Translations under genes and position numbers: made by a program | Notes under the pieces: model-generated | The model's input: only the letters and a program-made list of their open reading frames with translations | What the model was told of the DNA's origin: nothing | Database searches by the model: none | NCBI RefSeq assembly: GCF_000739595.1 | Contig: NZ_BBJP01000048.1 | Location: 1 to 37,016 of the forward strand | DNA from: Halorubrum halophilum | Lineage (GTDB): Archaea > Halobacteriota > Halobacteria > Halobacteriales > Haloferacaceae | Length of the DNA stretch: 37,016 nt | Reading direction: 5' to 3' | Shown: positions 8,400 through 16,399 of the stretch, one piece after another | Numbering within the stretch: the stretch's first letter is position 1 | Layout of the letters: each line of letters starts with the position of its first letter

Positions 8400-9560
8400 G
8401 GTTCAGGGGAGATGAAGTTCAGTGGATAGTCGCGTAGCGAACGATTCGGGCCGGAGCCAAGAAACGGGCGGGGGAAAGTGGGGGAGACGGGAGACGGACA
8501 AGGCGACGACTATCAGAGATATGATAATGGATAGAACCCTCGAAGAGCGGCACAGGAGACAGGGGGTATGAGGCGATGAACAGGGGCCGACGACAGGCAA
8601 GCAACGACCACCAGCAGAGGACTGGGGAAGAGCCATGACCAGTCCCGGCGACGAAGCGAGACAGCAACGACTGCGAGGTAACGGGAGAGCCTGACTCGGA
8701 GGACCGACGGCGACCGGGAGACAACCCGGGCCCGAAGATCGACGTCGGACCACCAACTGATCGATAGCACTCCAGAGGCGATCCACGACACCACCAACGA
8801 GACCGACCCGGCGGCGACAACTCGACGAGCGACGGGAAGCAAGAATCGACCAGCGGGGGACACCGACCAGCGACGACACCCCGATCCGAACAGCAACCAG
8901 CATCGAAGCCGACCGACGACCGAACTGGAAGCAAGACCGAACCGGCGGGGGCACGACGACATGGAGGGACCACCGAGACGACACGACACCCAACGGCGAA
9001 CAGCGGCGGCGGGGCGACAACAAGAGGCAGGGGCCAGATCACGATGCGAGAGTGGGGGCGGGGGCGCGGGCGGCGACGTCGAGAGTCGCGGTCGCGATGT
9101 GAGCGGTGCGGGGTGAGTGGGCGGGGGAGACGCGATCGTGACCGCACCGAGTGCGACGCGACGGTGGGGGATGGGGGCGACGACGACAGCGAGGCAACGA
9201 TACTGCGGGGGCGGCGAAACAACGGAGACGGTAGGGGCGACGGCGATGTCGACGAAGACCAAACAGCGAGAGCGACGCGACGGTGGGGTGGGGGCGGCGG
9301 GAGACACGATCCAAAAGCACCGCAGCGGGGAACAGCTATCGACGGCTGTTCAGCAGGGGACAGCGATCAGCAGGGGGCGAGGGAGACGGGAGGGGAAGAG
9401 ATAGAAGGTGAGGCGAAGAATCGATCCCCCCTGGGTTGCCGTAGGCGGGTCGTTCAGGACGGAGCCGACGTGGATGACCAGGGCGGGGCCAGATGGCGGC
9501 GCGGGGCGGGGAGTAGCCGGGGTCGGCAGATACTGACTTGATTGGGGGATAGCCGAGGCG
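8400..9560 (+). other. Long T-depleted, G-rich tract without a credible gene
   Basis: The top strand of this 1.1-kb tract is strikingly poor in T. In 8821-9060 I count 9 T against 71 A in 240 bases. G-runs of four to five are frequent, especially at 9050-9070, 9110-9180 and 9280-9300. Stop-free frames exist on the bottom strand in several phases at once, as the composition alone predicts, and their translations are arginine/serine/proline-rich and basic, unlike haloarchaeal proteins. I therefore treat it as non-coding. It follows the eight-unit repeat array and precedes a ribbon-helix-helix gene. A long purine-rich RNA or an R-loop/G-quadruplex-forming site are possible readings. Confidence 0.6.
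8871..8943 (+). repeat. Duplicated block, left copy
   Basis: This 73-base block matches 10033-10105 at 66 of 73 positions. Weaker similarity continues beyond it: AGCGGCGACAGGCGGCGACAA at about 10160 resembles about 9002, and GATGCGAGAGTGGGG at about 9043 resembles about 10207. All seven differences would change the amino acid in the one bottom-strand frame that looks continuous in both copies, so coding is unlikely. Confidence 0.75.
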
Positions 9561-9603
9561 GCTGACGAAAATCACTTACTACCCGGAGAGGGAGTGACAC
9601 CAT

Positions 9604-10011
9604 ATGGGAGAACGAATTGGAGCGATGGTAGATGACGATCTGAACAGCATTCTCGAAGCGATGGCAAACCACCATGACATCCCGAAGAGCAGAGTGATCG
9701 AACTGCTCCTCCGGGAGGGAGTCCAAGCACGCGAGATGCGATACCGGTTCGAACAACTGGACGCGAAGCTCGATCATCTTCTTGAGAACCTCGGCACAAG
9801 CACTACCGTCGCGAACACAGTCGAAGATCGATTCGAGACTATCAGCGAACGGCCGATGCCCGCCGGCGTCTCTGGTGTGGAGTTAGCCGACAGCCCACTA
9901 CCGTACTTTCAGAGCGCAGGGAGCTATCCAGATCGATCGGACGAGGAGGCAGTTGTCCGGGACCAAGTGTTCGACGAACGGGATGCGGTTAGGAAAACAG
10001 ACGACGACTAG
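9604..10011 (+). CDS. Ribbon-helix-helix (CopG/Arc-like) protein
   Basis: This 135-residue protein has an N-terminal ribbon-helix-helix region (about 1-43). A short strand with GERIGAMVDDDL is followed by helices around LNSILEAMANHHDIP and KSRVIELLLREG, the usual CopG-type layout that binds DNA as a dimer. A heptad-like helix follows (about 48-67, EMRYRFEQLDAKLDHLL), probably a coiled coil, then an acidic tail without recognised motif. A Shine-Dalgarno-like GGAGAGGGA lies about 10 bases before the ATG. It sits alone inside a non-coding region, between two copies of a duplicated block and right of the repeat array. By inference it binds these repeats and controls copy number, partition or transcription there. 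Confidence 0.75.
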   Translation: MGERIGAMVDDDLNSILEAMANHHDIPKSRVIELLLREGVQAREMRYRFEQLDAKLDHLLENLGTSTTVANTVEDRFETISERPMPAGVSGVELADSPLPYFQSAGSYPDRSDEEAVVRDQVFDERDAVRKTDDD

Positions 10012-10546
10012 GCGATCGACAGAGAACAGAATCGACGACACCACGATCCGAACAGCGACCAGCATGGAAGCCGACCGACGAACGAACTAGAAACAAGACC
10101 GGACCAGCGGCAACAGCGACCCTGGGGGGCACCTGTTACGACGCGAGACCCAATGATGAGCAGCGGCGACAGGCGGCGACAACAGCACCTACGGGTTACC
10201 GTCCCGATGCGAGACTGGGGAGTGGGGTGGTATGTTGACGACATCGAGTGTTACGAGGATGGTTCGAGAGTGGAGGTGGGGGAGACGACGGCGGCGGGAC
10301 ACCACGACTGTGGGAGCGACGACGCAACAGCATCACCACCAACATCAACGGACTGGGGGCAAAGAGAGTTGATCTCAGTTCTTGCTACCATAGATATCGT
10401 TGATTGTATATTCATCGTCTATGAGAAGTGTATTTTTAGCTACCGGTGGGAGTGGAGTGTGATTTAACAGGAAATTAAGACTACAGACAGATTCGACCGA
10501 TACAACCACTCAAAGACGCAAATACAGTGGACGAGATTTGTGACAC
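10012..10546. other. Non-coding region after the RHH gene
   Basis: The first 330 bases continue the T-poor, G-rich composition seen left of the RHH gene and include the right copy of the duplicated block. From about 10375 composition changes to AT-rich. Frames that stay open here give low-complexity products and none is accepted as a gene. Confidence 0.5.
10033..10105 (+). repeat. Duplicated block, right copy
   Basis: This is the partner of 8871-8943, in the same orientation, with 66 of 73 bases identical. The two copies bracket the ribbon-helix-helix gene, suggesting duplication of a non-coding unit or a composite site recognised on both sides of the gene. Confidence 0.75.
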
Positions 10547-10633
10547 GAATATAAAAGTCACACTCGCTCGTCTAGCGGAATAGCACGATCCGAGAGAACT
10601 CCCCCGGCGCTAGGACGCCGGAGGAATCGTGCT
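10547..10633 (+). ncRNA. TATA box plus strong hairpin; possible small RNA or IS200/IS605-type end
   Basis: A TATA-like ATATAAAA at about 10549-10556 predicts transcription from about 10578. Immediately downstream lies a nested inverted repeat: outer arms AGCACGAT (10582-10589) and ATCGTGCT (10626-10633), inner stem CCGGCG (10604-10609) with CGCCGG (10616-10621) and loop CTAGGA. Read on the bottom strand, the inner part resembles the C-rich/G-rich terminal hairpin of IS200/IS605 elements, which also ends the guide RNA of TnpB. No tnpB or tnpA is nearby, so it would be a remnant. The alternative is a structured leader or small RNA. Bases 10634-10927 show no convincing gene. Confidence 0.4.
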
Positions 10634-10927
10634 GCCAACCCAATGACAGCAATCCAAAACACCAGGGTCAGGAGTCATAACTCTGTCTCTCAGAACACTA
10701 CGCTCAAAACTGACCTAGTGACAGACACCCTCGTACAACTCGCACACCAGCGTGACAAAGCGCACAGCAGCGCCCACATCCAAACCATAGGTAATCAACC
10801 TCCCAAGCCGACCAGAGAGTCCCAGCCGTGGCGACAGGACACCCCGCATGAACCCCTCACTAATTACAGCTTGTCGAAGAGACGCCAGCCACATCGACGG
10901 ACGATCCCATCTACGGAGGCGAGCTAA

Positions 10928-11314
10928 ATGACAGACACGCCCGACGAGACGGCCTCACTCGCGGTTCCAATGGAACCAGATGTCGCGTTCGATGCGATTG
11001 GAAATAGTCGCCGACGCCGCGTCGTATTGTCTCTGTCACGCGCTTCCAAAGCAGTCCCCACTAACGAACTTGCGGTCGAAATCGCGGCCATCGAAAACGG
11101 GATAGATCCCAGCAAGGTCGGCAGCGACGAACGTACGTCGGTCTATATCGCGCTGACCCAGCAGCATCTCGAGACCCTCGATGAAGTCGGTGCAGTCGAC
11201 TACGATGACCGATCCAAGACCGTAACCGCGACAGACGCAACTGAACCACTCGCCGAATACATCCGCCGGCTCCAGACAGCCTGCTACAAACCAGACCGCG
11301 AGGAAAGCGCATGA
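10928..11314 (+). CDS. HTH protein of DUF7344-like type
   Basis: This 128-residue protein has a winged-helix core. It opens with FDAIGNSRRRRVVLSLSR, the hallmark start of haloarchaeal DUF7344 domains, and continues through TNELAVEIAAIE, VYIALTQQHLETLDEVGAVDYD and a wing. These features are known from many small haloarchaeal regulators. Its stop overlaps the start of the next gene (ATGA), so it heads a coupled three-gene operon that ends in a nuclease-like gene. It is probably the operon's autoregulator. The DNA target is unknown. Confidence 0.8.
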   Translation: MTDTPDETASLAVPMEPDVAFDAIGNSRRRRVVLSLSRASKAVPTNELAVEIAAIENGIDPSKVGSDERTSVYIALTQQHLETLDEVGAVDYDDRSKTVTATDATEPLAEYIRRLQTACYKPDREESA

Positions 11315-12003
11315 CTGAGACACAAGCCCGTGCCCTCGCGACACTTCGAGACATCGACGCCCGCTTCCATCGCCTGTTCGAGGCGGTCGATACCGCCGAC
11401 GGAACAGCAGCCACACCGTCCGCAGACCCTCTCGTCACACTCCGGCGAGCACGGTCGCAGATCGATGCTGCGCTGTTCGAACACCAGCGTCGAACAAATG
11501 ACGGTACACTCTCTGACGGTGGGTCATGTGTCCTCCAGTGGGACCCACCTCATACTCCACCACGACGACTTACCCTCGACCCAGACAGCGACGGTGACAG
11601 TTGGACCCGCCGTGAACTCGAGTGGACGGGTGAACGCTGGCGTATCTGTGGTCGCGACAGTGTCACCGACGTCGCGATCAGCGCACCAGCGGAACCACGA
11701 TATCCGGGTCCCATCGACCCGCCGACGATCGAGACACAGCTTAACTGGATTCGCGGTACGTGGACTCATCCGGATCCAGATGTCCTCGTCTTCGATGCGA
11801 CGGCGACAACTGAACAAGGTGTGCTTGGGGCCGTCGACGACGAATTGCGGTACCGAGAGGCCGGCAGCCCTCAGTGGGTCACCGTCACCGACGAAGCGGA
11901 ACTCTACCACCACATCCAGCAACAGGGCCAACCGAGCATCAAGGCGCTCTCAGAGACCACATTGACACGTCACCACTTCACCCCCAGCCCACTCACCCGA
12001 TGA
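11311..12003 (+). CDS. Hypothetical protein, middle gene of nuclease operon
   Basis: This 230-residue protein has no recognised family. The N-terminal 60 residues are helical and acidic. The middle looks beta-rich, with tryptophans and charged turns (WTRRELEWTGERWRICG). The C-terminal half contains RYREAGSPQWVTVTDEAEL. No signal peptide or membrane segment is seen. Its start and stop each overlap the neighbouring gene by an ATGA, so the product is probably made in proportion with the HTH and nuclease proteins. Position suggests a partner or immunity component, but no motif supports a specific role. Confidence 0.6.
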   Translation: MTETQARALATLRDIDARFHRLFEAVDTADGTAATPSADPLVTLRRARSQIDAALFEHQRRTNDGTLSDGGSCVLQWDPPHTPPRRLTLDPDSDGDSWTRRELEWTGERWRICGRDSVTDVAISAPAEPRYPGPIDPPTIETQLNWIRGTWTHPDPDVLVFDATATTEQGVLGAVDDELRYREAGSPQWVTVTDEAELYHHIQQQGQPSIKALSETTLTRHHFTPSPLTR

Positions 12004-13049
12004 GCGCAAACGAATCCCACCTCCCAGACGGGTACGCAAATCATCTGTGCTCGCTTACGGAGACACTCACATCACTCCGTGAAACGATCGAAGGCGACCA
12101 CACGCTCACAACTGACCAGCGGATGTTCGCCCGCCGCCTCCTGTATCTAACCAACCAGCCCATCAAAGAGGCCGAACGGATTCTTCCTGACCCAGATTGT
12201 GACGATGACTCGACCGACGACAATACACTAGATTCTGCCAGCGATTACGCGACTGCACTCACTCGCGTGGAAGAACAGTTATGCTGGCTGATCCGCTCAC
12301 TACAGGCTGCGTTGGCAGACGCCAACTACGACGAGGCACCCGCTGAGAAGTTCACAACAGCGCTTGAGTACGCTACAGCGCTACGAGACATCATTCCCGC
12401 GGTGCCGACAGAAAGCCCAGTCTTGGCCACTCAAGCGGATATCACTATTGGCGAAATCGACCCACATGTCGGGGGTCGTGGTGACAATGATGGGCGGTGG
12501 CTCGAGTACCAACTCGATCGGGCACTCAACCGTTGGGGATACGGGGCGGCAAGACGCCAGCACATCTTCAGTCTCGAGGTTGATGTCGTCGCTCGGCGAC
12601 GAACGAAACAGCAGGAACCCAGCGATTGGATCGTTGCCCAGTGTAAAGACTGGACGACGGACCCAATCACACCGCCAACACTCTTTCGGCTTTGTACGGT
12701 AGCGTTTGCCTGCCGTGCGATGCCAATACTCTGCCACACAACCGAGCTCACTCCGCGAGCCGAAAAACTAGCACGGGAACTTGAAATACGGGTACTCACG
12801 CTCAAGGATTTAGAGCGTGCAGAACTACCTGCCCCGCATGTAGCTAAGCCGACCACGGAGCTTAACCAGTGGGGGCCGCAGTATCGGGCTCGAGAAGCTC
12901 GCGGCTCGTTCCCACTAATGTTTCGTGGGGAGCCGGGGAAACACTTCAGTTACGTCCCAGGGTTTGCTCCCGTTGGAAATAGTGCCAACTACGAGCCGAT
13001 CGAAACCGATCGAGACGATGATGAGAACCATCCTGCTGCTGGTCATTAA
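12000..13049 (+). CDS. PD-(D/E)xK restriction-endonuclease-like protein
   Basis: This 349-residue protein has a helical N-terminal half (about 1-150) and a C-terminal Mrr/restriction-like nuclease core. The core reads GRWLEYQLDRALNRWGY (Glu169), then LEVDVVARRR (Asp195), then IVAQCKDW (Gln214, Lys216). This is the E...D...QxK arrangement of PD-(D/E)xK nucleases. The following helix and strand (MPILCHTTELTPRAEKLA) resemble the usual end of the fold. The ATG at 12000 overlaps the preceding stop and fixes the start. No methylase lies next to it, so it may be a modification-dependent nuclease, a defence effector or a recombination nuclease. DNA as substrate is inferred from the fold. Confidence 0.7.
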   Translation: MSANESHLPDGYANHLCSLTETLTSLRETIEGDHTLTTDQRMFARRLLYLTNQPIKEAERILPDPDCDDDSTDDNTLDSASDYATALTRVEEQLCWLIRSLQAALADANYDEAPAEKFTTALEYATALRDIIPAVPTESPVLATQADITIGEIDPHVGGRGDNDGRWLEYQLDRALNRWGYGAARRQHIFSLEVDVVARRRTKQQEPSDWIVAQCKDWTTDPITPPTLFRLCTVAFACRAMPILCHTTELTPRAEKLARELEIRVLTLKDLERAELPAPHVAKPTTELNQWGPQYRAREARGSFPLMFRGEPGKHFSYVPGFAPVGNSANYEPIETDRDDDENHPAAGH

Positions 13050-13215
13050 CCCCAGTGAAATAGAGAGTTGAGTAGCTAACCAGGCAGATTTGGATTTCTA
13101 TTCGCTCTTATGTAGAGCTGCGGAAAGACCCCATAACAAGGCAGTCGATGGTGATATCGACAGATGCGCCTGTGAGATTCAGCGATCTAACGATCCCGAA
13201 TGTATGAGCGGCCTG

Positions 13216-14617
13216 CATCCGTCTTTAGTTAAGCCTCACACCTCGGTTGTGTAGCGGTAGCGAGCGTCTCTTGTAAGATTGGTCGTTGCTGGTGGATCTT
13301 TTGAGCGTCTTCGATCAGCCGGTCGAGCAGCGGCGGCGGTGAGTAGCCGAGGAACTCACCGAGTTCGTGGAGAATGAGCTGGGCGTGCGACCGGAAGGTC
13401 GCCGCCCAGCGCTCTGTCGGAAACACAAGCTCATCATCCGCCTGCTCAGTGACTAGATCCAACAGATCGCGGCTTACAAGCAGCGACAGCAGCGCTGCGT
13501 ACAATAAGATCCTCACCACGTGTTCGTCACTCGTGTCGAACTCGTCCAATTCGTACTGCGTCTTCAGCTCCCGGAACAGCAACTCAACTTCCCACCGACA
13601 GCGGTAGATCTCCGCTAAATCCGCCGGAAAGAACTCCTCCCTAGCTAAATTCGTCATGTACAGGTGGTAGTCGTCGGCGTCCTCGTTGCGGACGCCGACG
13701 ACGCGAAATCGCTTCGTATCCAGCGACTGTGTCCCATTGTACGGCCCCCGTTTGAATTCGACTTCGACCTCCACATCGATGTATTTCCGGTCAAGGTCAT
13801 CGAGAACAGCTCGGAGCTGCTTGCCCTCTAAGGGAATGGCGCGGCCGCGCCATTCCCGTAATTCTGCCGTAATCACCGGGTTTGCGTTCTGCTTCAGCCG
13901 ACTCACGAAGTAGCCGTCGTTCTCGTCGATCAGCGCAAACCGGCGGTACTTGAAGTAGGCAAGATCGAACAACACGAGGCGATTCTCAAGCCACGGCCCT
14001 GTTTTGAACAAGGTGCTGTCGTGCGTTTTCTCGTTAGCAGTATCGAGCCGTTCAATCGTCTGCTCTGTGGCATTGTGGAGCAGGTGGAGCTTCGCTCCAG
14101 CCTGCTCCTCGTGGCGGGCTTCGAATTGGTCTGAGAGAAATTCGTGTAACCGCAACACCGTTCCATCAGCGATCATCACGTCTCTAAATCGGTCGATATC
14201 AGCGTCAACAGCGTTAGGAACAGCGACCTCGTCGAGACCGCGCTCGACGAGGTCGCGGAGATACTCTGCAAGCGTCGGTGTCAACCGCTGATAGAATCCA
14301 CCCGGAGAGATCGTCTCATCGGCAGTAGAGTTGTAACAGCGTCTAAACCCGGCGAGTGTTCGGCTTTCGCCTGCGGCGAAGCCGAACACGAACGCCCAAA
14401 CGAAGGCAGGGATCTGGAGCTTGCGGTCACGTTCGACCACGCCGAGTTCCTCGGCGTGCTCTTCGAGGAACTCAGAGGGAAACAGTGTAGTGAGTCGACG
14501 CATAATTCGAGATGAGGAGTCCTTGTCGTGCACAGACTGGACTTCCTCATTCCTTCCGAAAGATGCCTCGATAAGCCGCCGCTATCTCGCGGTTTCTCGC
14601 TTAACTAAAGACAGATG
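13216..14617 (-). mobile_element. ISH8-type insertion sequence (IS4 family), 1,402 bp
   Basis: Imperfect terminal inverted repeats bracket a transposase gene. The left end reads CATCCGTCTTTAGTTAAGC (13216-13234) and the right end, on the other strand, CATCTGTCTTTAGTTAAGC (14617-14599): 18 of 19 bases match. The resulting 1,402 bp agrees with the size I recall for ISH8. Ten bases outside each end (GAGCGGCCTG on the left, ATCAGCTGTC on the right) do not match, so no target duplication is visible. Just left of it, 13050-13215 is non-coding and holds a short inverted repeat (GTCGAT at 13144, ATCGAC at 13156). Confidence 0.9.
13229..14533 (-). CDS. ISH8-type transposase (IS4 family, DDE)
   Basis: This 434-residue DDE transposase excises and inserts its element by cut-and-paste. 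The first catalytic aspartate lies in DVMIADGTVLRL, the second probably in LVLFDLAYFKYRR, and the glutamate in the IS4 signature Y-R-x-R-W-E-x-E-x-x-F-R-E-L-K (YRCRWEVELLFRELK). All expected parts are present and the frame is intact, so it could be active. An internal ATG 10 codons later is an alternative start. It is encoded on the bottom strand, opposite to the nuclease operon on its left. Confidence 0.92.
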   Translation of the reverse strand: MHDKDSSSRIMRRLTTLFPSEFLEEHAEELGVVERDRKLQIPAFVWAFVFGFAAGESRTLAGFRRCYNSTADETISPGGFYQRLTPTLAEYLRDLVERGLDEVAVPNAVDADIDRFRDVMIADGTVLRLHEFLSDQFEARHEEQAGAKLHLLHNATEQTIERLDTANEKTHDSTLFKTGPWLENRLVLFDLAYFKYRRFALIDENDGYFVSRLKQNANPVITAELREWRGRAIPLEGKQLRAVLDDLDRKYIDVEVEVEFKRGPYNGTQSLDTKRFRVVGVRNEDADDYHLYMTNLAREEFFPADLAEIYRCRWEVELLFRELKTQYELDEFDTSDEHVVRILLYAALLSLLVSRDLLDLVTEQADDELVFPTERWAATFRSHAQLILHELGEFLGYSPPPLLDRLIEDAQKIHQQRPILQETLATATQPRCEA

Positions 14618-14685
14618 ATCAGCTGTCTTGCTCTTTATCAATACCTCTCGAACACTCGTCACAGTCGACGTCGACCGTGGCGGTT

Positions 14686-14725
14686 CTGTTAAAATCCTCA
14701 GATGCTGATAGTTTGGAGAGGCTAT
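14686..14725. repeat. Possible IS or MITE end remnant
   Basis: The stretch beginning GCGGTTCTGTTAAAATCCT and running to CTGATAG resembles one at about 27949-27984 (GCGGCTCTGTTGAAGTCCT to CTGATAG). Haloarchaeal insertion sequences often have ends of the type GGCTCTGTTGAAATCC. No matching second end was found, so this is a remnant at best. It lies between the ISH8 copy and the truncated gene at 14763. Confidence 0.35.
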
Positions 14726-14762
14726 GCTGGATACACAGCGCGTATCCACGCTTCAATGGATG

Positions 14763-15056
14763 TTAGGGTGGCTGTGTCTCAGTCTCTCGGATTGGGGTAT
14801 AGTAACGATGGAGCCAGTCTGCTAACCCGTCTAGTCCCGGAAAGAGGACCCGTTCTTCGCTGTTGAATCCGATGACAGCACGGTGATTACGATCGCTGAA
14901 GACGCGGTTATCTCGTTTTTCGTCGTCGATGAATTGGATCGATCCACCCAACGATCTCGATCCGTGCTCTCCCTGGCAAGAGTCCATCTCTACATTCTCT
15001 CGGCAGCGGTCCTGAACCGTGTACAGAATGACCCGATCCTGCTGCCTTCTGTGGAT
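14763..15056 (-). pseudogene. Probable truncated hypothetical gene
   Basis: A bottom-strand frame is open from 15056 to the stop at 14763. Its translation looks like a real haloarchaeal protein (for example VILYTVQDRCRENVE, then SIQFIDDEKRDNRVFSDRN and GFNSEERVLFPGLDGLADWL). The only ATG is at 14987, and protein-like sequence continues about 23 codons upstream of it until an in-frame stop just before mobA's end. This suggests the 5' part was lost. The family is not recognised. It lies on the mobA strand and next to IS-like sequence, consistent with damage by rearrangement. Confidence 0.4.
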
Positions 15057-15069
15057 TCAACAAAGCAGA

Positions 15070-15714
15070 TTACTCCCTTTGTCTCTCAGTGACGTGTTCA
15101 AGTTCTGCGACCGTGTTTATATTCGTTGTCGATAGCCGGATCAACTGCGGTAGTTCATTCAGCTCGGCGTAGTCGACATGGTCAAACTCGGCGAGAAACG
15201 CATTGAAACTACTCTCATCAGATACACTATTTCGGTGGCTGATGACCGCAGAGCGTCGGTAAACCGCGTGTAGTGGTTCGCGTCGTCCGCGCCGTGAAAC
15301 TGGGACGACTGCTTCAGGCGCTCTCTCAGCGTGATTCGCAACTCGTGTCCACAATTCCCTGACTGCTCTCGGATCCAAGAGCGGCATATCGCACCCGACT
15401 GCGAATATCCACGGTGTCGGTGCCGCCTCACATGCTGACAATAGTCCAGCAAGCGGTCCCGCGAGACTGCTGTCGTCCAACACGAACCGCACATCCCATG
15501 ACGGCGGGAGGGTCCTGCGAAGTTGCTCCCGTTGGGCCTCGGTTTGAACTGCGACAATTGGTGGCTGTGCTGTCGAAGCACGAAGCGTACCGAGTACTCG
15601 CTCGAGAAACGTCTCGCCGTCAAGCGTAGCAAGAGCCTTGTCTCCGGCGTCGAATCGACGACTGTTCCCACCTGCGAGAACCACGCCAGTCACGCCAGGT
15701 GATTCGCCACTCAT
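15070..15714 (-). CDS. mobA: Molybdenum cofactor guanylyltransferase MobA
   Basis: This 214-residue enzyme transfers GMP from GTP to molybdopterin to form the guanine dinucleotide cofactor used by DMSO-reductase-family enzymes. The N-terminal nucleotide-binding motif is clear: VVLAGGNSRRFDAGDKAL, matching LAGGxSxRMGxDKA. A metal-binding GCDMPLLD box follows in the middle (VGCDMPLLDPRAV). Length fits the family. Its ATG overlaps the stop of the upstream small Moco-binding gene (ATGA), so they form an operon. The cofactor it makes is needed by the DmsA-like reductase encoded 4 kb away. Confidence 0.93.
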   Translation of the reverse strand: MSGESPGVTGVVLAGGNSRRFDAGDKALATLDGETFLERVLGTLRASTAQPPIVAVQTEAQREQLRRTLPPSWDVRFVLDDSSLAGPLAGLLSACEAAPTPWIFAVGCDMPLLDPRAVRELWTRVANHAERAPEAVVPVSRRGRREPLHAVYRRSAVISHRNSVSDESSFNAFLAEFDHVDYAELNELPQLIRLSTTNINTVAELEHVTERQRE

Positions 15715-16196
15715 GCGGAGTATTCTTCTTCTCGGGATATTTCTTCGACAGATTCCGGGTCAGCACTCGGAGGGAGGTGTCGTGCTTCCAGTAGTGCGAC
15801 CGCCTTTACCGTTCGAGCGCCGTCGACACCAGGCGTGATAAACCGTGTTTCGTATGGTTCACACTCCAAAATTGGCGTGCCGTCACGAAAGAAGGCGAGC
15901 AAGCCGTCAAGCGCCGCGCGGATGTCAACACACATGCGATAGCCGCCATCACTTTCGACCACCAAATGAGTTGTCTCGTCTGAAACGTCGGCGGCAGAGA
16001 GCAGTTCGAGTACTGGAATTCCTGCCCAAGTTGCTGTGTTGCGTGTACCCGACGCACACTTGATTGTGACCGTTTTGGTCTCGATCGGAAGCATCGACAG
16101 TGCTTCACCAGATAACGACAGACTGCGATTCCCCGAGACAGTAATCGGGGTGGATAGTGAGGGAAGTTCGTGGAAACGAGTGTCTGGGGAATTCAT
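15711..16196 (-). CDS. Small molybdopterin-binding (sulfite-oxidase/YedY-like) protein
   Basis: This 161-residue protein resembles the oxidoreductase molybdopterin-binding domain. A possible ligand cysteine lies at Cys47 (TVTIKCASG), followed by TWAGIPVLELL, then VVESDGGYRMCV and FITPGVDGARTVKAV, the order seen in sulfite-oxidase-type domains. There is no signal peptide, so it should be cytoplasmic. It overlaps mobA by four bases. Whether it is an enzyme or a cofactor carrier cannot be decided. A TATA-like ATTTATATTTAC at 16265-16276 would place the transcript start near 16244, close to an in-frame TTG at 16247. A start there, 17 codons longer, is possible. Confidence 0.7.
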   Translation of the reverse strand: MNSPDTRFHELPSLSTPITVSGNRSLSLSGEALSMLPIETKTVTIKCASGTRNTATWAGIPVLELLSAADVSDETTHLVVESDGGYRMCVDIRAALDGLLAFFRDGTPILECEPYETRFITPGVDGARTVKAVALLEARHLPPSADPESVEEISREEEYSA

Positions 16197-16247
16197 TTGC
16201 CTAACAGTAAAGTAGTAGTTCTCAGCGACCCTGAGCCTGCTCCTCAA

Positions 16248-16399
16248 TAATTAACCTGATTAAGTAAATATAAATGTATAGTCTTGCCTCGGTCTGAAGA
16301 ATCTCATCTACCATGCGAACAGCCGCTGTGACGACCGAATGAGTCACCCTAACCCAGCGCTTCCGGACGCTATATATTAGCTTCCCTGTGAGTGAGAGT
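16248..16399. promoter_or_regulatory. Divergent promoter region between the Moco-binding gene and mobB
   Basis: Two TATA boxes face outwards. CTATATATTA at about 16369-16378 is about 26 bases before the mobB ATG at 16400, predicting a leaderless mobB message. The bottom-strand element at 16265-16276 serves the Moco-binding gene and mobA. No clear shared operator was recognised. Confidence 0.6.

Noticed and set aside
8403-9320. Long open frames on the bottom strand across the T-depleted tract
   Set aside because: Three overlapping frames are open at once because the bottom strand is poor in A, so stop codons are rare. Translations are basic and rich in R, S, P and V. Differences between duplicated blocks do not follow codon positions.
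9044-9541. Top-strand frame of 165 codons in the G-rich tract
   Set aside because: It is arginine- and glycine-rich low-complexity sequence with no domain pattern and no start signals; composition explains the open frame.
10643-10927. 94-codon frame directly before the DUF7344-like gene
   Set aside because: It ends exactly at the next ATG, but the product is basic and polar with no hydrophobic core, unlike haloarchaeal proteins; kept only as a weak possibility.
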